A stretch of 64,000 nucleotides of DNA from Riptortus pedestris (lineage: Eukaryota; Arthropoda; Insecta; Hemiptera; Alydidae), in NCBI GenBank assembly GCA_019009955.1, contig CM032231.1, forward strand, positions 86,786,001-86,850,000. The letters are read 5' to 3'. Below the pieces are notes generated by a model, which was not told where the DNA came from, made no database searches, and saw only the letters and a program-made list of their open reading frames with translations. The translations under genes and the position numbers were made by a program. Of this stretch, positions 11,249 through 23,127 are shown in pieces. The number at the start of each line of letters is the position of its first letter. Within the stretch, counting starts at the first letter, position 1.

Positions 11249-11266
11249 CTCTGTTTCCAGGTAAGA
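11249..11266 (+). promoter_or_regulatory. Candidate recursive (ratchet) splice site
   Basis: TTCTCTGTTTCCAG directly abuts GTAAGA at 11260/11261. A strong polypyrimidine 3' splice site fused to a near-consensus 5' splice site with no exon between them is the hallmark of recursive splice points in long insect introns. It would belong to a + strand gene. The transporter exon at 60104 is on that strand, but a link is inference. Confidence 0.35.
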
Positions 11267-11343
11267 AAATGCAAGTAACCTCCGAAAGGAAATTCATGAT
11301 TTCATGTGAAGCAGGTACACAGTTTTTACTTCTTCTCCAAACA

Positions 11344-11588
11344 GGCTCTCTGCTCCAGCGGTCTCCTTGTCACTCTTCAGTGTGCAAATTTTCGGTATTT
11401 CTAGGGATGAGGTCATCATTCAGACCCTGGACTTCGATCTATCCGAAACGACAGTGCAATGGATAGGCTGCAGAAGTTCGCCGTAGAGTTACTGAAAATT
11501 TGCACGTTGAAGAGTGTCGAGAAGACTACTGGAGCGGAAAGCCGAGAAGAGAAAATACAGCCCAGCGAAGAAGTCTACGAAACCACAG
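11344..11588 (+). CDS. Candidate host exon with start codon
   Basis: A 245-bp island of clearly higher GC than its surroundings, bounded by an acceptor-like CTTCTCCAAACAG and a donor-like ACCACAG|GTACTA. An ATG at 11459 opens 43 codons plus one base to the donor (MDRLQKFAVELLKICTLK.., then acidic/basic residues). Another frame is open over the first half but stops at ~11483. I do not recognise the protein. As an exon it would be a 5' UTR plus start exon on the + strand. Fortuitous splice-like signals are the alternative. Confidence 0.25.
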
Positions 11589-11900
11589 GTACTACATCAT
11601 TATTAACGCTTTTAATGTAGCGCCAGACTTGTATTTATTAAGTAACCTCTCGTAAATTAGAGAAATAATTAATATCGAATGTAATAAACATACTAACGAA
11701 CAGACTATCCAATCGAAATGTTGGAGTAACGGATTGAAACTGGTGGAAAGTTTGGATTCACGTTGAGAATATCAATCCCGAAATTTTCTGTATTTACTAC
11801 CAATTATCCTTCTAAATTAAACTACTATTGTTTTGTGTGTGTGCGCTCGCGCATGCGGACGGGTGTGTGAAGCTCTTCCCGCCTCTTTTACTCTATAATA
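11589..11900. other. Unassigned sequence
   Basis: Short (TG) stretch at ~11834, nothing else recognised. Confidence 0.5.
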
Positions 11901-12530
11901 TTCACATTTTAGAAGGAAATCTAGCTATTGAGGTCGCACTCATAATTTTCGAAATTTTTCTTCAAATCTATATCGTCCTACCTAGTAGATGACGAAAATG
12001 AGGTCTTATTTATTGAGGGGATATATATTGTTATATAGATCTATCTCCCTATCTATATATATTTGTTTGCAATTTTTTTGATCTTATCGTTACCAAACTT
12101 GATGTATAATCGTTTTATATAAAAGCAAAGATCAAGTTCCTTAACGGCTGAAATCGGACCAGGGGGAGGGGGGTTAGAGGGAGAATTTCGAAAATTCTTA
12201 ATATATCCGTTATTATGCTTTGGATCGAAAAATTGTATAAAACTAATCTTATTGCAAATGTAATGTTCTATATATGTTGTTATGTACATTTTTTCACTAT
12301 CTTGATAATTAACCGAGATATGTGCATTTTTTAGTTTTTGGTCTTTAGTAAACCCCCACTCCTACTTATCTCATTTTAAGAATATGCTATTATGTTATGA
12401 AACACTATATTTGAAATCTAAATACCAAATATTGTCCTCATTGGAATTTTACGTTTTGAGATAAATGAAAATACGTAAAACACGTGGGAAATCTGTTTAG
12501 TTAACGCAGCCCCTGCATGACGTACTTTAA
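11901..12530 (+). mobile_element. Family A copy, diverged
   Basis: TTTTAGAAGGAAATCTAGC at the left. The (TA)n is replaced by an interrupted TATATTG/CTATCTATATAT tract. The right end reads ACACGTGGGAAATCTGTTTAGTTAACGCAGCCCCTGCATGACG. Confidence 0.75.
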
Positions 12531-12534
12531 TTGT

Positions 12535-12690
12535 TCTTCTTTGGTATGAAGACAATGACCGACTCTCCTGTTTTGCTGACTATTTTCAATCATCCATACA
12601 TGCCAAAAAACGTTACAATCTTTCATGTTCCTTGATGTTTGTGAACCGTGTCTGAGTAGTTAGCATATGTTGACTAATGACGTGCAGTCT
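12535..12690. repeat. Family E repeat, copy 1
   Basis: Shares TATGAAGACAATGACC, TCATCCATACAT and several later blocks with 20138-20300 at clear but diverged identity. Class unknown. No open frame is conserved between the two. Confidence 0.5.
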
Positions 12691-13430
12691 GTAGGAGCCA
12701 GTGTGTGCGTGCGTACGTGCGTGTCTTTGTTTGTTTGTTAATGAGAAATATTGTCTCGTAGTGAGAAATATAGACATTTTTACAGTATTAAATGCAGTAG
12801 AAGATTTATGGATGCACAAATTTGCTGTGACGACGTTATTTAGTCTTGAAGAATAAACTACTATTTACAATTTCCAAGCGTCATGTCATCAGATATTAAT
12901 CATACTTAAAGATAATGTCAATAATTATTAATATATTGTGATAATAAAGATGGCAACTTTCGAAACCTATAGATGACTGACCAAAATCCAACAATGTTAA
13001 AAAATATTTTCCATTCTCTTCGCTGACACTATGAATATTTATTCATAGACATTTATTTTATTCATAGGTATAGATAGTAAATAATCATTGGAAGAACTTA
13101 AATAGTCAGTTTCAATAATTAACTTTTCTGAGAAAAATAAATAACGCTAGAAAATGTTCTAGCAATAAATATCAATTTAGTTAAACCATGTAATGGAGAG
13201 ATCTATAAGTACCCAAAAATCGAAATTATGTTTTCACCATTTACATCAGAAAAATTAAATGTTTTGCCTAATAATTAATCATTTTCAAGACGTAATAACG
13301 ATTAATTATAATAATCACTACTGAAAATATTGTAATTAATGTTTTACTTACTACTAAGTACTTTTTACTATGACGAAAAAACTTCAGTTTTAAGATTCCA
13401 TTGTATGATTATCCGTATTATATTAATTTA
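12691..13430. other. Unassigned AT-rich sequence
   Basis: No gene, RNA or known repeat seen. Confidence 0.5.
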
Positions 13431-13787
13431 TCTGTTTCTACTCCCCTGAATTCATTTTGACTAATTTCAGCGTAACGATCTCGCATAACTGAAAAACAAT
13501 TAGCCTTAGATTGCTGAAATTTTATATTTTGGACTATTGTCAAATCTAATTGTGCACCTGCTCTTTTCGTTAATTTCGACTAAGGGGGAGAGGGGATTAG
13601 ATGAGGTCTTAAACAAAGATTTGTCATTTTTTCCTTAACTGTTAGATATACAGAAGATTGGTATGGGATCTTTTTTATTCATTATAAAAGTGTCTATAAA
13701 GTAGTTTCTATGACATATTTTGGATCCGAAGGATTGCAACAGAGATGTTGTATGTAATCATTCACTAAAAATTCAGCTTAATGAGTA
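13431..13787 (+). mobile_element. Degenerate family A-related fragment
   Basis: A TTTTGACTAATTTCAGCGT..GTTAATTTCGACTAAGGGGGAGAGGGG layout parallels the family A GATCAAGTTCGTTAACGG..GGGAGGGGG interior. Similar old fragments occur near 26450 and 57190. Confidence 0.35.
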
Positions 13788-14865
13788 CTTTTAGAAGATT
13801 TCCCTTTAGGGAAATCATCTATTGAGGTCGTACTCATGACGTGAGTTTCGAAAAATTTCTTCAAATGTCCATCGATCCTACCCAGGAGATGACGAAAATA
13901 AGGTCCGTTCAAAATTATGAATATATACTAGCTCAGATACCCGGCTTCGCTCGGGAATTCATTTGAGGCTGAATGGTGATGATATATTTTTGGCATGGCT
14001 TTACTTTGCACAATATTTTGACATTTACCCGTCCCAGTGTTTAGGGTTAACACCCGTCGTTTTTGTGGATTTGTTAATAATAAAATTATTTTTTTATGTA
14101 AGACTTCACTATCCTGCATATTGTCATATTTCCCGTTTCCTGTGCATTATGCATAGATTTGAATTATTAATGAGAAAATATTGACATACATTTGAATCAT
14201 TTTTTTCATTTGAGGTACCTGGTAGGTCATATTGAAAAGAAGTGTTGAGCAAATTTCTCTAAATAACAAAATAAACAACTTTTGTTATGTGCATGTTTGC
14301 CGAAACCCCAATAGGAAATCACTATTTTTAATGTCAGGCCACCCTTATAACCCCCACTCCTGCCCGTCCCTAGAAATAGTATGGCTTATTATAAGGAAGG
14401 CGTTAGTGCTTAACATACTGAATGTTTTATTTAGTTCGGTTGAGTCTTTTGTGCCAAATAAAATTGTTGACTCCCGCTATAATTTTTAGCGTATAATGCC
14501 TTTAGACTTCGGTATACGACGATAGTCTATATAAAAAAAGTTTCTCTAAATAACAAAATAAACAACTTTTGTTATGTGCATATTTGCCGAAAATGCAATA
14601 GGAAACGAAATATCACTATTATTAATTTAAGGCCTCCCTTAAGCCCCCACTCCTGTTCGCCTCAGAGAAAATTAATATAGCCTAAAGTCTATTTACATAA
14701 AAAAATAATTTTATTATTAACAAATCCACAGAAACGACGGGTATTTAAACTAAATACTGGCACGGGTAAATGTCAAATATTGTGCAAAGTAAAGCCTTGC
14801 CCAAAAAAATAAAATCATCGTTCAGCCTCAAATGATTTCCCGAGCGAAGCCGGGTACCATAGCTA

Positions 14866-14923
<58 letters not shown>

Positions 14924-15565
14924 CTGTTAACGCTCTAGCGGTCGCAATTTTTGTTTGATCGTTACGAAACTCGATATTTTACCGTTTTATGTAAAAAGAC
15001 AGATCAAGTTCGTTATGGCTGAAATCGGACCAGAGGGAGGGGGGGATTTTTTTTTTTTTTTCGAAAATTCAAAAGATCTCCGTTATTATGCATCGGATCG
15101 AAAAAGTGTATAGAACCAATCTTATTGCAAATTAAATTTACTATAAATATTGTTGTATACATTTATTCTCTGTCTTGAATATTAACCGAGATATTTTCAT
15201 TTTTATAAAGTCTGTGGTCGGGTATAGTTCGGATTACGTCGGCCATCTTCGTCAGTTCTCGGCTCAGGTGGAAGCTTCTTCTAACCTTACCTTACCTTCT
15301 TTACTTTGTGAGATTTATGCAGATACGTTCTGTTCATCCGCCCCCCTCTTCTTTAGTTTTTGGACTACTAAAATTTGAGTTATTAAAATATAAATTTTTC
15401 TTACAATTCAGAAGCCGTTTCAGTTGGGAATTTATTTTAATTAACTGAAAGACTTTTCATTATCTAATCACGGTGGTTTTGTGTTACCAGTATGCAGATT
15501 TCTCTATTGTAAAACTTCACAGGGGAAATCTGCTTAGTTTACGCAGCCCCTGCGTGACGGACTTT
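13788..15565 (+). mobile_element. Family A copy carrying a fold-back Helitron
   Basis: Left half 13788-13927 ends at TTCAAAATTATGAATATATA. The Helitron and then (TA)n (14867-14919) follow. The right half resumes TTTGTCTGTTAACGCTCTAGCGG and runs to CTGCGTGACGGACTTTT. Confidence 0.85.
13928..14866. mobile_element. Helitron with two inverted 3' ends
   Basis: Both termini are the Helitron 3' end. On the minus strand CTAG is at 13928-13931 behind the hairpin CCCGGCTTCGCTCGGG. On the plus strand the hairpin CCCGAGCGAAGCCGGG precedes CTAG at 14863-14866. About 180 bp at each side are an inverted repeat (13928-14110 against ~14690-14866). The interior holds two copies of the AACAAAATAAACAACTTTTG..CCCCCACTCCTG block in reverse orientation. 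No 5' TC end and no coding capacity. It lies in the family A (TA)n. Confidence 0.8.
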
Positions 15566-16210
15566 TGTCTTAATTAACTGAATATTATAAGTAGTCAACT
15601 CTCAATTCAGGAGGAAATGTTACTCTTCGATATTCATTATCTCATGGTACTTATCTTTCGCCATATTAATCTTTTGTTATCTTGAGTATCTATTAGTAGT
15701 ATATTTGATAGCAAAGCCGACCCGCTTAAGTAAACTATGACTTCACTGATAACAATTTCTGTGGACGTCAAAACAATATTGAACCCTCTAGCCTTTAGAA
15801 TTGGATATTCATTCCTGGAGAAAAAATATACTTGTCTAATATTATTTCATTTAAAAATATCCAATCTTATGTACAAGATAAAAAATAATGTTTCGTAATA
15901 CAATTTATAGATCTTATTATGATAAGGAATTGAATATGGAGAAATGCGATATTTTCTATTTCCGCCTTTCTGTTTGAAAATAGCCACTACTCGTAGAGTA
16001 TATAGCCAGAATTAGTAATATTGTGCCTTGAGAAAATAGATAATTGTATGAGAGAAGGAATTTCTCCTCACGAATGACTGATTTACAGCAACGCCTTGAA
16101 CGCAACGACTGGTAGCAACCAGCGAGTAGGTCAAAAGTACCTTTCACTTACATTAGTGCGCATGGACTACCAATATTCACCAAATAGCTAAATATTAATT
16201 AATGGTTTTC
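15566..16210. other. Unassigned AT-rich sequence
   Basis: Nothing recognised; the minus-strand 63-codon frame at 15956-16147 shows no known domain. Confidence 0.5.
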
Positions 16211-16440
16211 GGAGTCAGGTTAGCCATATGAGTTCAAGCGTTAGCTTTAATCTAAGTGTTAGATTATAGTGGCGAGTTCGATTCTCGCCTGGGCAAAGGA
16301 AATTATTTAGTGACGAAATTCATTAAATAACGTCCTAAAATCCCACCCTGGCTAGAAATGGGTGGTAACCTGTAGATAACCCGTCCCAATTAGCCTAAGT
16401 TGCAAAAAGTGGACGTTAATAAATAAATAATAATAATAAT
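16211..16440 (+). mobile_element. tRNA-derived SINE, plus strand
   Basis: Head GGAGTCAGGTTAGCCATATGAG, box B GAGTTCGATTCTCGCCTGGG, the body and an (AAT)n tail at 16421-16440. Confidence 0.8.
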
Positions 16441-16617
16441 CTAGGTAAACCTAGAGTGACGAGTTCCATTCCCGCCTGGGCAATAGGAATTTATTTCGTG
16501 AGGAAATTCATTAAATAAAATCCTTAGTCCCACCCTGGCTAAAAAGAGGTGGTAACCTGTAGATAACCCGTCCAAGTTAGCCGCAGGTGCAAAAAGTGGA
16601 CTTTAATAAATAATAAT
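16441..16617 (+). mobile_element. Second SINE, 5'-truncated, in tandem
   Basis: Begins at CTAGGTAAACCTAGAGTGACG inside the tRNA-like region directly after the tail of the previous SINE and ends GTGGACTTTAATAAATAATAA. Confidence 0.75.
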
Positions 16618-16812
16618 TAATGTTTATCACATGCTTTTTCTCAAAAAATAAATACGTGCTGACTGGTTAGAAGAGTTTGTTGTAAATTCCTACCATTTTA
16701 TCTTCTTGACTCAAAGTCATAACGTGGTAGATGAATCTTGAACAAGTGGAGGAAAAATCGTGCGTGTTCTTATCAATTTGATTTCTCATTTTGCAATGCG
16801 TACTTCATAAAC

Positions 16813-17636
16813 AAAAAAGCCCGTCACGCAGGGGCTGCATAAACTAAGCAGATTTCCCACGCGAAGGTTTACAATAGATAAATATATAACTACGGTAACA
16901 CAATAGCACAGAAAATATCAAGTGAATAAATACCAACGATAATAAGAAGCCTCCAGGTGGGAACATATTAATTTTATTGAAAACTAACTACTATATCGTA
17001 TACTGTAATTTATAATGAATCAGAATAATGTTTATCTCAATCAATCAAATTTTAGTAGTCCAAGAATTTAAGACGGGAGGGGGGGGGCACAAGAACATGT
17101 TTGCTGTATCTCGTATAATAAAGGATTCAGGAAAATAATATATTTAAGCTTCGAATAATGTGCTTTGTTATATAACATAGTATTGTTTACGTAACACGAA
17201 TCGAAGTGTTAAATGCTAATATCTCGGTTAATATTCAAGATAGAGAGTACATATATATAACAATGTTTATAGTACATTTAATTTGCAATAGGAATTATTC
17301 TATACACTTTTTCGATCCGACTGGCAATAACGGAGATATTACATATTTTCGAAATTCTCCCCCTCTAACCCCACCCCCCTCCTATTTCTTCATTTTCAGC
17401 TATTAACGACCTCGACCTTTAGTTTTATATGAAACGCTTATATATTGAGTTTGGTTACGATCGAATAAAAATTGCGATCGCTAAAGCGGTAACATACATC
17501 TATATATAAGCTTGAATGGGCCTCATTTACGTTATCTCCTGGGAAGGATCGATGGAAATTTGAAGACATTTTTTCGAAAATCATGCCATGAGTCCGACCT
17601 CAAAAGCTGATTTCCCTTAAGGGAAATTTGCTAAAA
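16813..17636 (-). mobile_element. Family A copy, complete long form
   Basis: AAAAAAGCCCGTCACGCAGGG to TTAAGGGAAATTTGCTAAAA. The TA tract is degenerate (~17500). Confidence 0.85.
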
Positions 17637-18230
17637 ACAAACTAAGTGAATAGATCATTGTTGTAAATGTAGAAATAAAATTTTGAAATTGCAAATGAAA
17701 CTTTGAAAATACACGCAAATCATTTGTTACATAATGTTAAACATTCCCGAGTGAGAGTATTCGACCAGATGAGTTAAGATATCTACTCCAAACCAGTATG
17801 TGATAAGCAGGTCACCAGGCCGCACCGACTCCTTCGTCCTTGGCTCTCATATTTACATTCTCACCTGGTGAATAACGAAAGGTTCAGAGGTGTGAACTCG
17901 ATCCTATCCATATGCATGAGACTAGACCTCGGATCAAGGGTGAACGTTCAATTATATTTACTACACTATGTATTAAATAGGATGACTCCTTTTCCTTTCG
18001 TTCTTACGATGGCTACAATTGAGTCCTTTATTTGATGATGAAATAAAACTGAATAAAACTCTAATACATTCTCCAACTGAACATGAGTGTATTACTCCTT
18101 CTCTCTACATGTTTCGCACCAACCTCCTAATTTTTTTGACTGCATGTCTTAGATCCCCTTCTATAAGGGTATTACAAGAATTGGCTTTATGCTATTAACA
18201 GACATCAAAATGCGGACTTTTTTAAGATAT
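17637..18230. other. Unassigned sequence
   Basis: No gene or repeat recognised. Confidence 0.5.
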
Positions 18231-18244
18231 GACTACATATTTAA

Positions 18245-18492
18245 TCAACGGAAGGATCAAAAAGGTCAATCACCTCCACTCTTAATACTTCTTTTATTAC
18301 AGGCCAAGTACTTACGCGGCGAACCGTCCCATCATCAGTGCTCTAGAGTCCGGAGTCTCGCCGGAGATGTCGGCTCAATAGGGACCAACTCTAGAGCACT
18401 GATGATGGGACGGTTCGCCCCGAAAGTACTTTGCCTGTAATAAAAAAAGTATTAAGAGTGGAGGTGTTTGACCTTTTTGATCCTTCCGTTGA
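18245..18492. repeat. Long inverted repeat (105-bp arms, 38-bp loop)
   Basis: Left arm 18245-18349 and right arm 18388-18492 pair over their full length with only a handful of mismatches. The arms are GC-richer than the surroundings and contain GCGAACCGTCCCATCATCAG. The loop is 18350-18387. A 12-bp match (TACATATTTAAT) occurs just left of the structure and again ~35 bp to its right. Transcribed, it would form a long double-stranded hairpin. It could be a hairpin-RNA locus, a fold-back MITE or an inversion-duplication scar. It has no family A sequence. Confidence 0.85.
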
Positions 18493-19130
18493 TGATGGAC
18501 CTCCACCAGCCAGACCAAATCCAGAGTACATATTTAATGACTTTGGACGCGAAGCTTGAGCCGCTGTATCTGGAATCTTTGGATTTGCATTAATATTTTT
18601 AAACTTCAGAAAAGTAGAATCAACAAAACAACATTATAATTGTTTATGGCGGTTGTATATAATATAATTTATGAAATAAAAGCCTAGGTATGATTGCAGT
18701 ATAGTGGGGACTGCTAGGCCCACTCTGTGCTTATTTCCACCTTTTTTTTCATTTCATTTTGTATATTTAATTCAATAAGGATAAAAGGAAGTCTTGTGGT
18801 GTCCACATACAATTTTTATTTTTTTTTATTACTAACAATAACATTAATTCATAGATAATAAAATTAGCTATTTATCTTCGAATTGTCGATGAAATAAAAA
18901 ACCTTTTTTCACTAAATATGTAAATAATCTCCAATAGTTATTGATAATTTTAAATATCTTGGCTTAATTTTCATAATCCCCAACGAGTTTTTATTTTATT
19001 TTAAGCTGCTTAAACTAGGTCAATATATTTTAGTTTTGCTTTCACTTTTAAAGGATAGCAATATATCAACTGTTGTGGAGATATTATTTCAGATAGGATT
19101 CTAGGGTTCCTGTTTGTCCATTATATCTCT
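18493..19130. other. Unassigned AT-rich sequence
   Basis: Nothing recognised beyond poly-T runs. Confidence 0.5.
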
Positions 19131-19160
19131 GCGTCACGTGAATCTGGACATCACGTGTTG
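19131..19160 (+). promoter_or_regulatory. Paired CACGTG E-boxes
   Basis: GTCACGTGA (19133-19141) and TCACGTG (19151-19157) lie 11 bp apart in a locally GC-rich stretch immediately before an ATG. GTCACGTGA is the core bound by bHLH-zip factors of the USF/MITF/TFEB type. No TATA box is evident. Promoter function is inference. Confidence 0.3.
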
Positions 19161-19255
19161 ATGGCCACTTTGTTTACGATCCAAACAGCGCTGAGCATTT
19201 CTGATCTGGACCAGTCAGCCTTGGCCGGTACGAATACCTTTTCGGGTTCTCCACG
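19161..19255 (+). CDS. Candidate first coding exon
   Basis: ATG at 19161 opens 31 codons plus two bases (MATLFTIQTALSISDLDQSA..) to a good donor, CCACG|GTGAGC at 19255/19256. The segment is GC-richer than its surroundings. Its phase would join in frame to the acceptor at 60103/60104 of the transporter exon, but such agreement is expected by chance one time in three and the gap is 41 kb. No domain recognised. Confidence 0.2.
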
Positions 19256-20137
19256 GTGAGCGTTCCCCGTGAATTCGAAATGACTGCCTAGAGTGTATGT
19301 CCTTATTCGACGACCATAACCCGCGCTTCCTTACAGGACGAATCAAGTCCAACCATATGTAGTTCACAGAGAATCAATTCAACAGAGCAGTATTACATCT
19401 TAATACCTAGATTCGTTCCGATGATCATTTTATTAAAATATGCCATGAGTTAATGTGGCGTGAAGGATGTTTCCGAGTAGGTCCTGACTCCATGTCGTAT
19501 TTTAGATGAAGCAGTATTGTTATCAAATGTTAGATTGAAAAAACATCTTGTATCGCCCACCCCTTTGATAATGTAATGCTCCACAATAGGATATCTATAC
19601 ATTTTTTTCCCAACTCATATAACAATGGATTTTTGTATACGTTCTAAATGTATGTTGTGTATCTCCTTAAAGACGGATATGTTTGTGATTATGTGTTTCC
19701 GCCCGCCTCTTAATCTATTTTGCTAGTCAAAGAAATCCGATTTTTGGAAAAGTTAATATTTTTAGTTTCATGGAGTACAAACGTTCTTGCGGAGAAATGC
19801 ATTCATGTTGAGTGGGCTTAGTGGTTCTAGTACCACCTGATTGCCTTAATTTTGCTGATACATCAAGGGTAAATTCGAAAATTACTGGTATACGCGTGTT
19901 TTGTCATATAGCTATGGCAACCTCAAATCTGTTACACACTAACTCCGGTTTTATAAAAAAATAAAAACCCCGCAGTGTCTTTCTCGACAAGCTTTCTGGG
20001 CATGCCCACGATCGACAACGCTTATTCTTATAGCTTTTCAAATATTTCTGTAATAGAGAGGAGGTGATCTCTGGTCAATCTTATTGAGCCAAACCCATTC
20101 TGTCCATATTCCTCTAATATTTACATTTTATTATTAT
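19256..20137. other. Unassigned sequence
   Basis: No supported feature. Confidence 0.5.
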
Positions 20138-20300
20138 TCTTCAGTATGAAGACAATGACCAACCCTATTTCGCTAACTATTTTTCAGTCATCCATACATT
20201 CCAAAAACCTAACTCCTTCCCTGATCTCTAATGTTAGTGACTCATTCATATCTAAGTAGTTTGCATAAGTTGTCTAATGACAACATTTCTGAGTGTGAGT
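20138..20300. repeat. Family E repeat, copy 2
   Basis: Diverged match to 12535-12690, starting CAGTATGAAGACAATGACCA. Confidence 0.5.
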
Positions 20301-20869
20301 CTAAAAACACTTCACCTGATACTTGATTTGCTGGGTTCTAGACCGTGAATTGCACACTACCTTGCATTTATCTTTGCCCGTATCGGGCTTCGAGGTTGAA
20401 CTTAATATGGTCCCTTGGAGCTCGCTGCGCTTCGTGAAACAATTCAGTATCTCCTAGAATAAAGTTGTATACACTCGATTGCATCTGGATTAAGATGTAG
20501 CGGTAGTTTGTCGGTAATTCCATTACCTACATATTTATATACAGCAGGAAACTTGGCAAACTGATGATTAAGCCTCTCATTAAAGACGCGTCAAATATCT
20601 AAAGATTTTAATTCAAATCTAACCATGCTGAAATGGTGCCAGTGAGAAATTGAACGAACTGGTCTCAGATATTTCACAGTGTAGCAGAGTTTACTTTCCC
20701 AATAGTATGTTTTGATTGAGCTGTCGGAAGTAGAAAATCAATGTCTCTTATCACCGTTCACTGTCCATCAAGTTTTTTCTCACCACTATAATGGCATAGT
20801 GTTTCATGAATCAAGCTTTGTTAATCTAAAAAAATCCTCAATATTGTTTGTTGGAGATATTATTATTCT
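20301..20869. other. Unassigned sequence
   Basis: No supported feature. Confidence 0.5.
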
Positions 20870-21468
20870 TTTATTAGCAGATTTTCCTCAAAGGAAATCA
20901 GCTATTGAGGTCGTACTCATGACGCGATTTTCGAAAAATTTCTTCAAATGTCATCGATCCTTCCCAGGAGATGACAAAAATGAGGTCCGTTCAAAATTAT
21001 ATATATAGTTGTCTGTTAACACTCTAACGATCGCAACTTTTGTTTAATCGTCACCAAACTCGGTATTTAATCGTTCTATGTAAAAAGAAAGGACAAATTC
21101 GTTAACGGCTGAAATCGGACAAGTGGAAAGGGGATTTAGAGGGGGGACTCTCGAAAATTCAAAATATCTCCGTTACTATACGTCAGACCGAAAAAGTATA
21201 TAGAGCCAATTTTATTGCAAATCAAATTTGCTATAAATATGGTTATATGCATTTATTCTGTATCTTGAATATTAACCGAGATATTTTCATTTTTATTAAG
21301 TGTGTGCTGATAACGGACGAGATGAGATCGGTTAAGGTCGGTTTTATTCGTTTCCGCCGAAAACTAGTTCGGCCGTTTCAGTAACTGTTTTACTCTCTTA
21401 TGGAGATTTCTCTATTGTATAACTTGGGAAATCTGCTAGTTTGCACAGCCCCTGCGGGACGGACTTTA
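20870..21468 (+). mobile_element. Family A copy, complete short form
   Basis: TTATTAGCAGATTTTCC to CTGCGGGACGGACTTT; the TA tract is only about 8 bp. Confidence 0.85.
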
Positions 21469-21508
21469 ATTGTTAACGCAATGACTCGACTCTGTATGAT
21501 TTCTTATG

Positions 21509-21725
21509 TTATTTATTAACGTCCACATTATGCTATTAAGGCTAATCGGGACGGGTTATCTAGAAGTTACCAAACTTTTTAGCCAGAGTGGGGCTGACGA
21601 TTTTATGTAGTGAGGTTCACAATAAATTGCTTTTGACTTCGCAGGAACCGAACCCCACTCGACTCTAGGTTCACCAAGTCTATTAAGACCTGCAACTTAT
21701 TTCCCATGGCTAAAATGATCCTAAG
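21509..21725 (-). mobile_element. SINE, diverged
   Basis: Tail ATTTATTAACGTCCAC, body CTAATCGGGACGGGTTATCT and a decayed box B (GCAGGAACCGAACCCCACTC) on the reverse strand. Confidence 0.7.
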
Positions 21726-22985
21726 TGGTCCAAGTGTCTGCGGTATTACAACTGGCTTCATGAATTCAAATTGCTGATGAATAGAATCGTTAGTTCCTCG
21801 ATAATTTATATTCTGGGGGAGAAGTATTCGTACACAAGATACCTTTTGAGATCAGTAAGATCTCAAATATGGAATAAACTACCAGCAAATAAACAACTTA
21901 ATATTATTTCAATTTAACAAACAAACCAGCTTTGCGAGCTGACCACAATTATTTCCCTTATAGCGTCAAAAACGTTTTTATTTTTGTGATTTGCATAAAT
22001 AAAAGAACAAATATAAACTTGAATTACAAATTGGAAATTCTTTGCCCAACCGCAGTCAAGGAAACTACTAAAAGATAATTGCTCTGTTTTGCCTTGTAGC
22101 CTTGTAAATGTTCGTTTAGCAAGAATAACAAAATCCTATTGCTAAATAGAAACAGAGGGAAGGATTTATAGCTAGCGAAACATTCTCCTTATTGTGTTCT
22201 TATTAAATGGGTTTATTATCTGTGTTATTACTTTTCAGACGTGCAAATACAAAATGTATTTCATATACAATTTTAATAACAGTAAATCAGTATTTTTCCT
22301 CATAAAATAACTAATGCACTTTCTACCTTGTTCTATACCTTGCCTAGCTGTGCTTCATTTTTTTTTTTTCGAACCCTCTTTAAACAAGACTTATTTTTTA
22401 CTATGTGTGTCACCTGTCGTTGACGGGTTGAAGGTGATATAGTTTACCATGGAAATATAAAACTGGTATTAACTTAAGCAATCAAAGTATAACTTTCCTT
22501 TCACCACTTACGGCTTATCAAATTTATCTTCAGTAATTCTCTCGTAAGATTCTTTTAAGCGTTAGATGTCACTAGAACTGACGCTAACGAGTTTATGTTT
22601 AGAATTTAGAGTTAATTATCTAAACAGCTTTGGGTTTATTTATTGTCTTTTTCCCCATCAAAATAAAAAACAGCATTATCTTATTAGCACTAAATCATAT
22701 TTCAACTCTGTTCTGGCATTCTCTTGTTATTGGTACCATTTTTGACGTATCCTATTATATTACGTTAACAATGGAAATAAATTCATTTCATTTATTTACA
22801 TTTGGTATATGTTGGTGACCAGAAGTCGGAGGTAACTTTAAATTAAACAAAATAATTGTCTAATATTCAAAAATATATTCTAGATACAATTTAATCTTTT
22901 CAATTTTTGACAATCCAAATATTGTTGTAGATAATTTCGAATATTTTTTTTTTTTTTTTACTTTGAAATAAATCCCCATACTCAT
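21726..22985. other. Unassigned AT-rich sequence
   Basis: About 1.26 kb. A 62-codon frame at 22630-22818 is rich in hydrophobic and aromatic residues as AT-rich noncoding DNA often is; no domain. Confidence 0.5.
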
Positions 22986-23127
22986 TACCAGATTGCACCT
23001 ATTGATGTTAAACTTATGACGCGATTTTTAACTATTTCCTTGAAACGTCGATCTTATCTCGTATATAATGAAAATCAAGACGAGTGTGTGTGTGTGTGTG
23101 TGTGTGTACAGTTCATTCGTCTATTAA

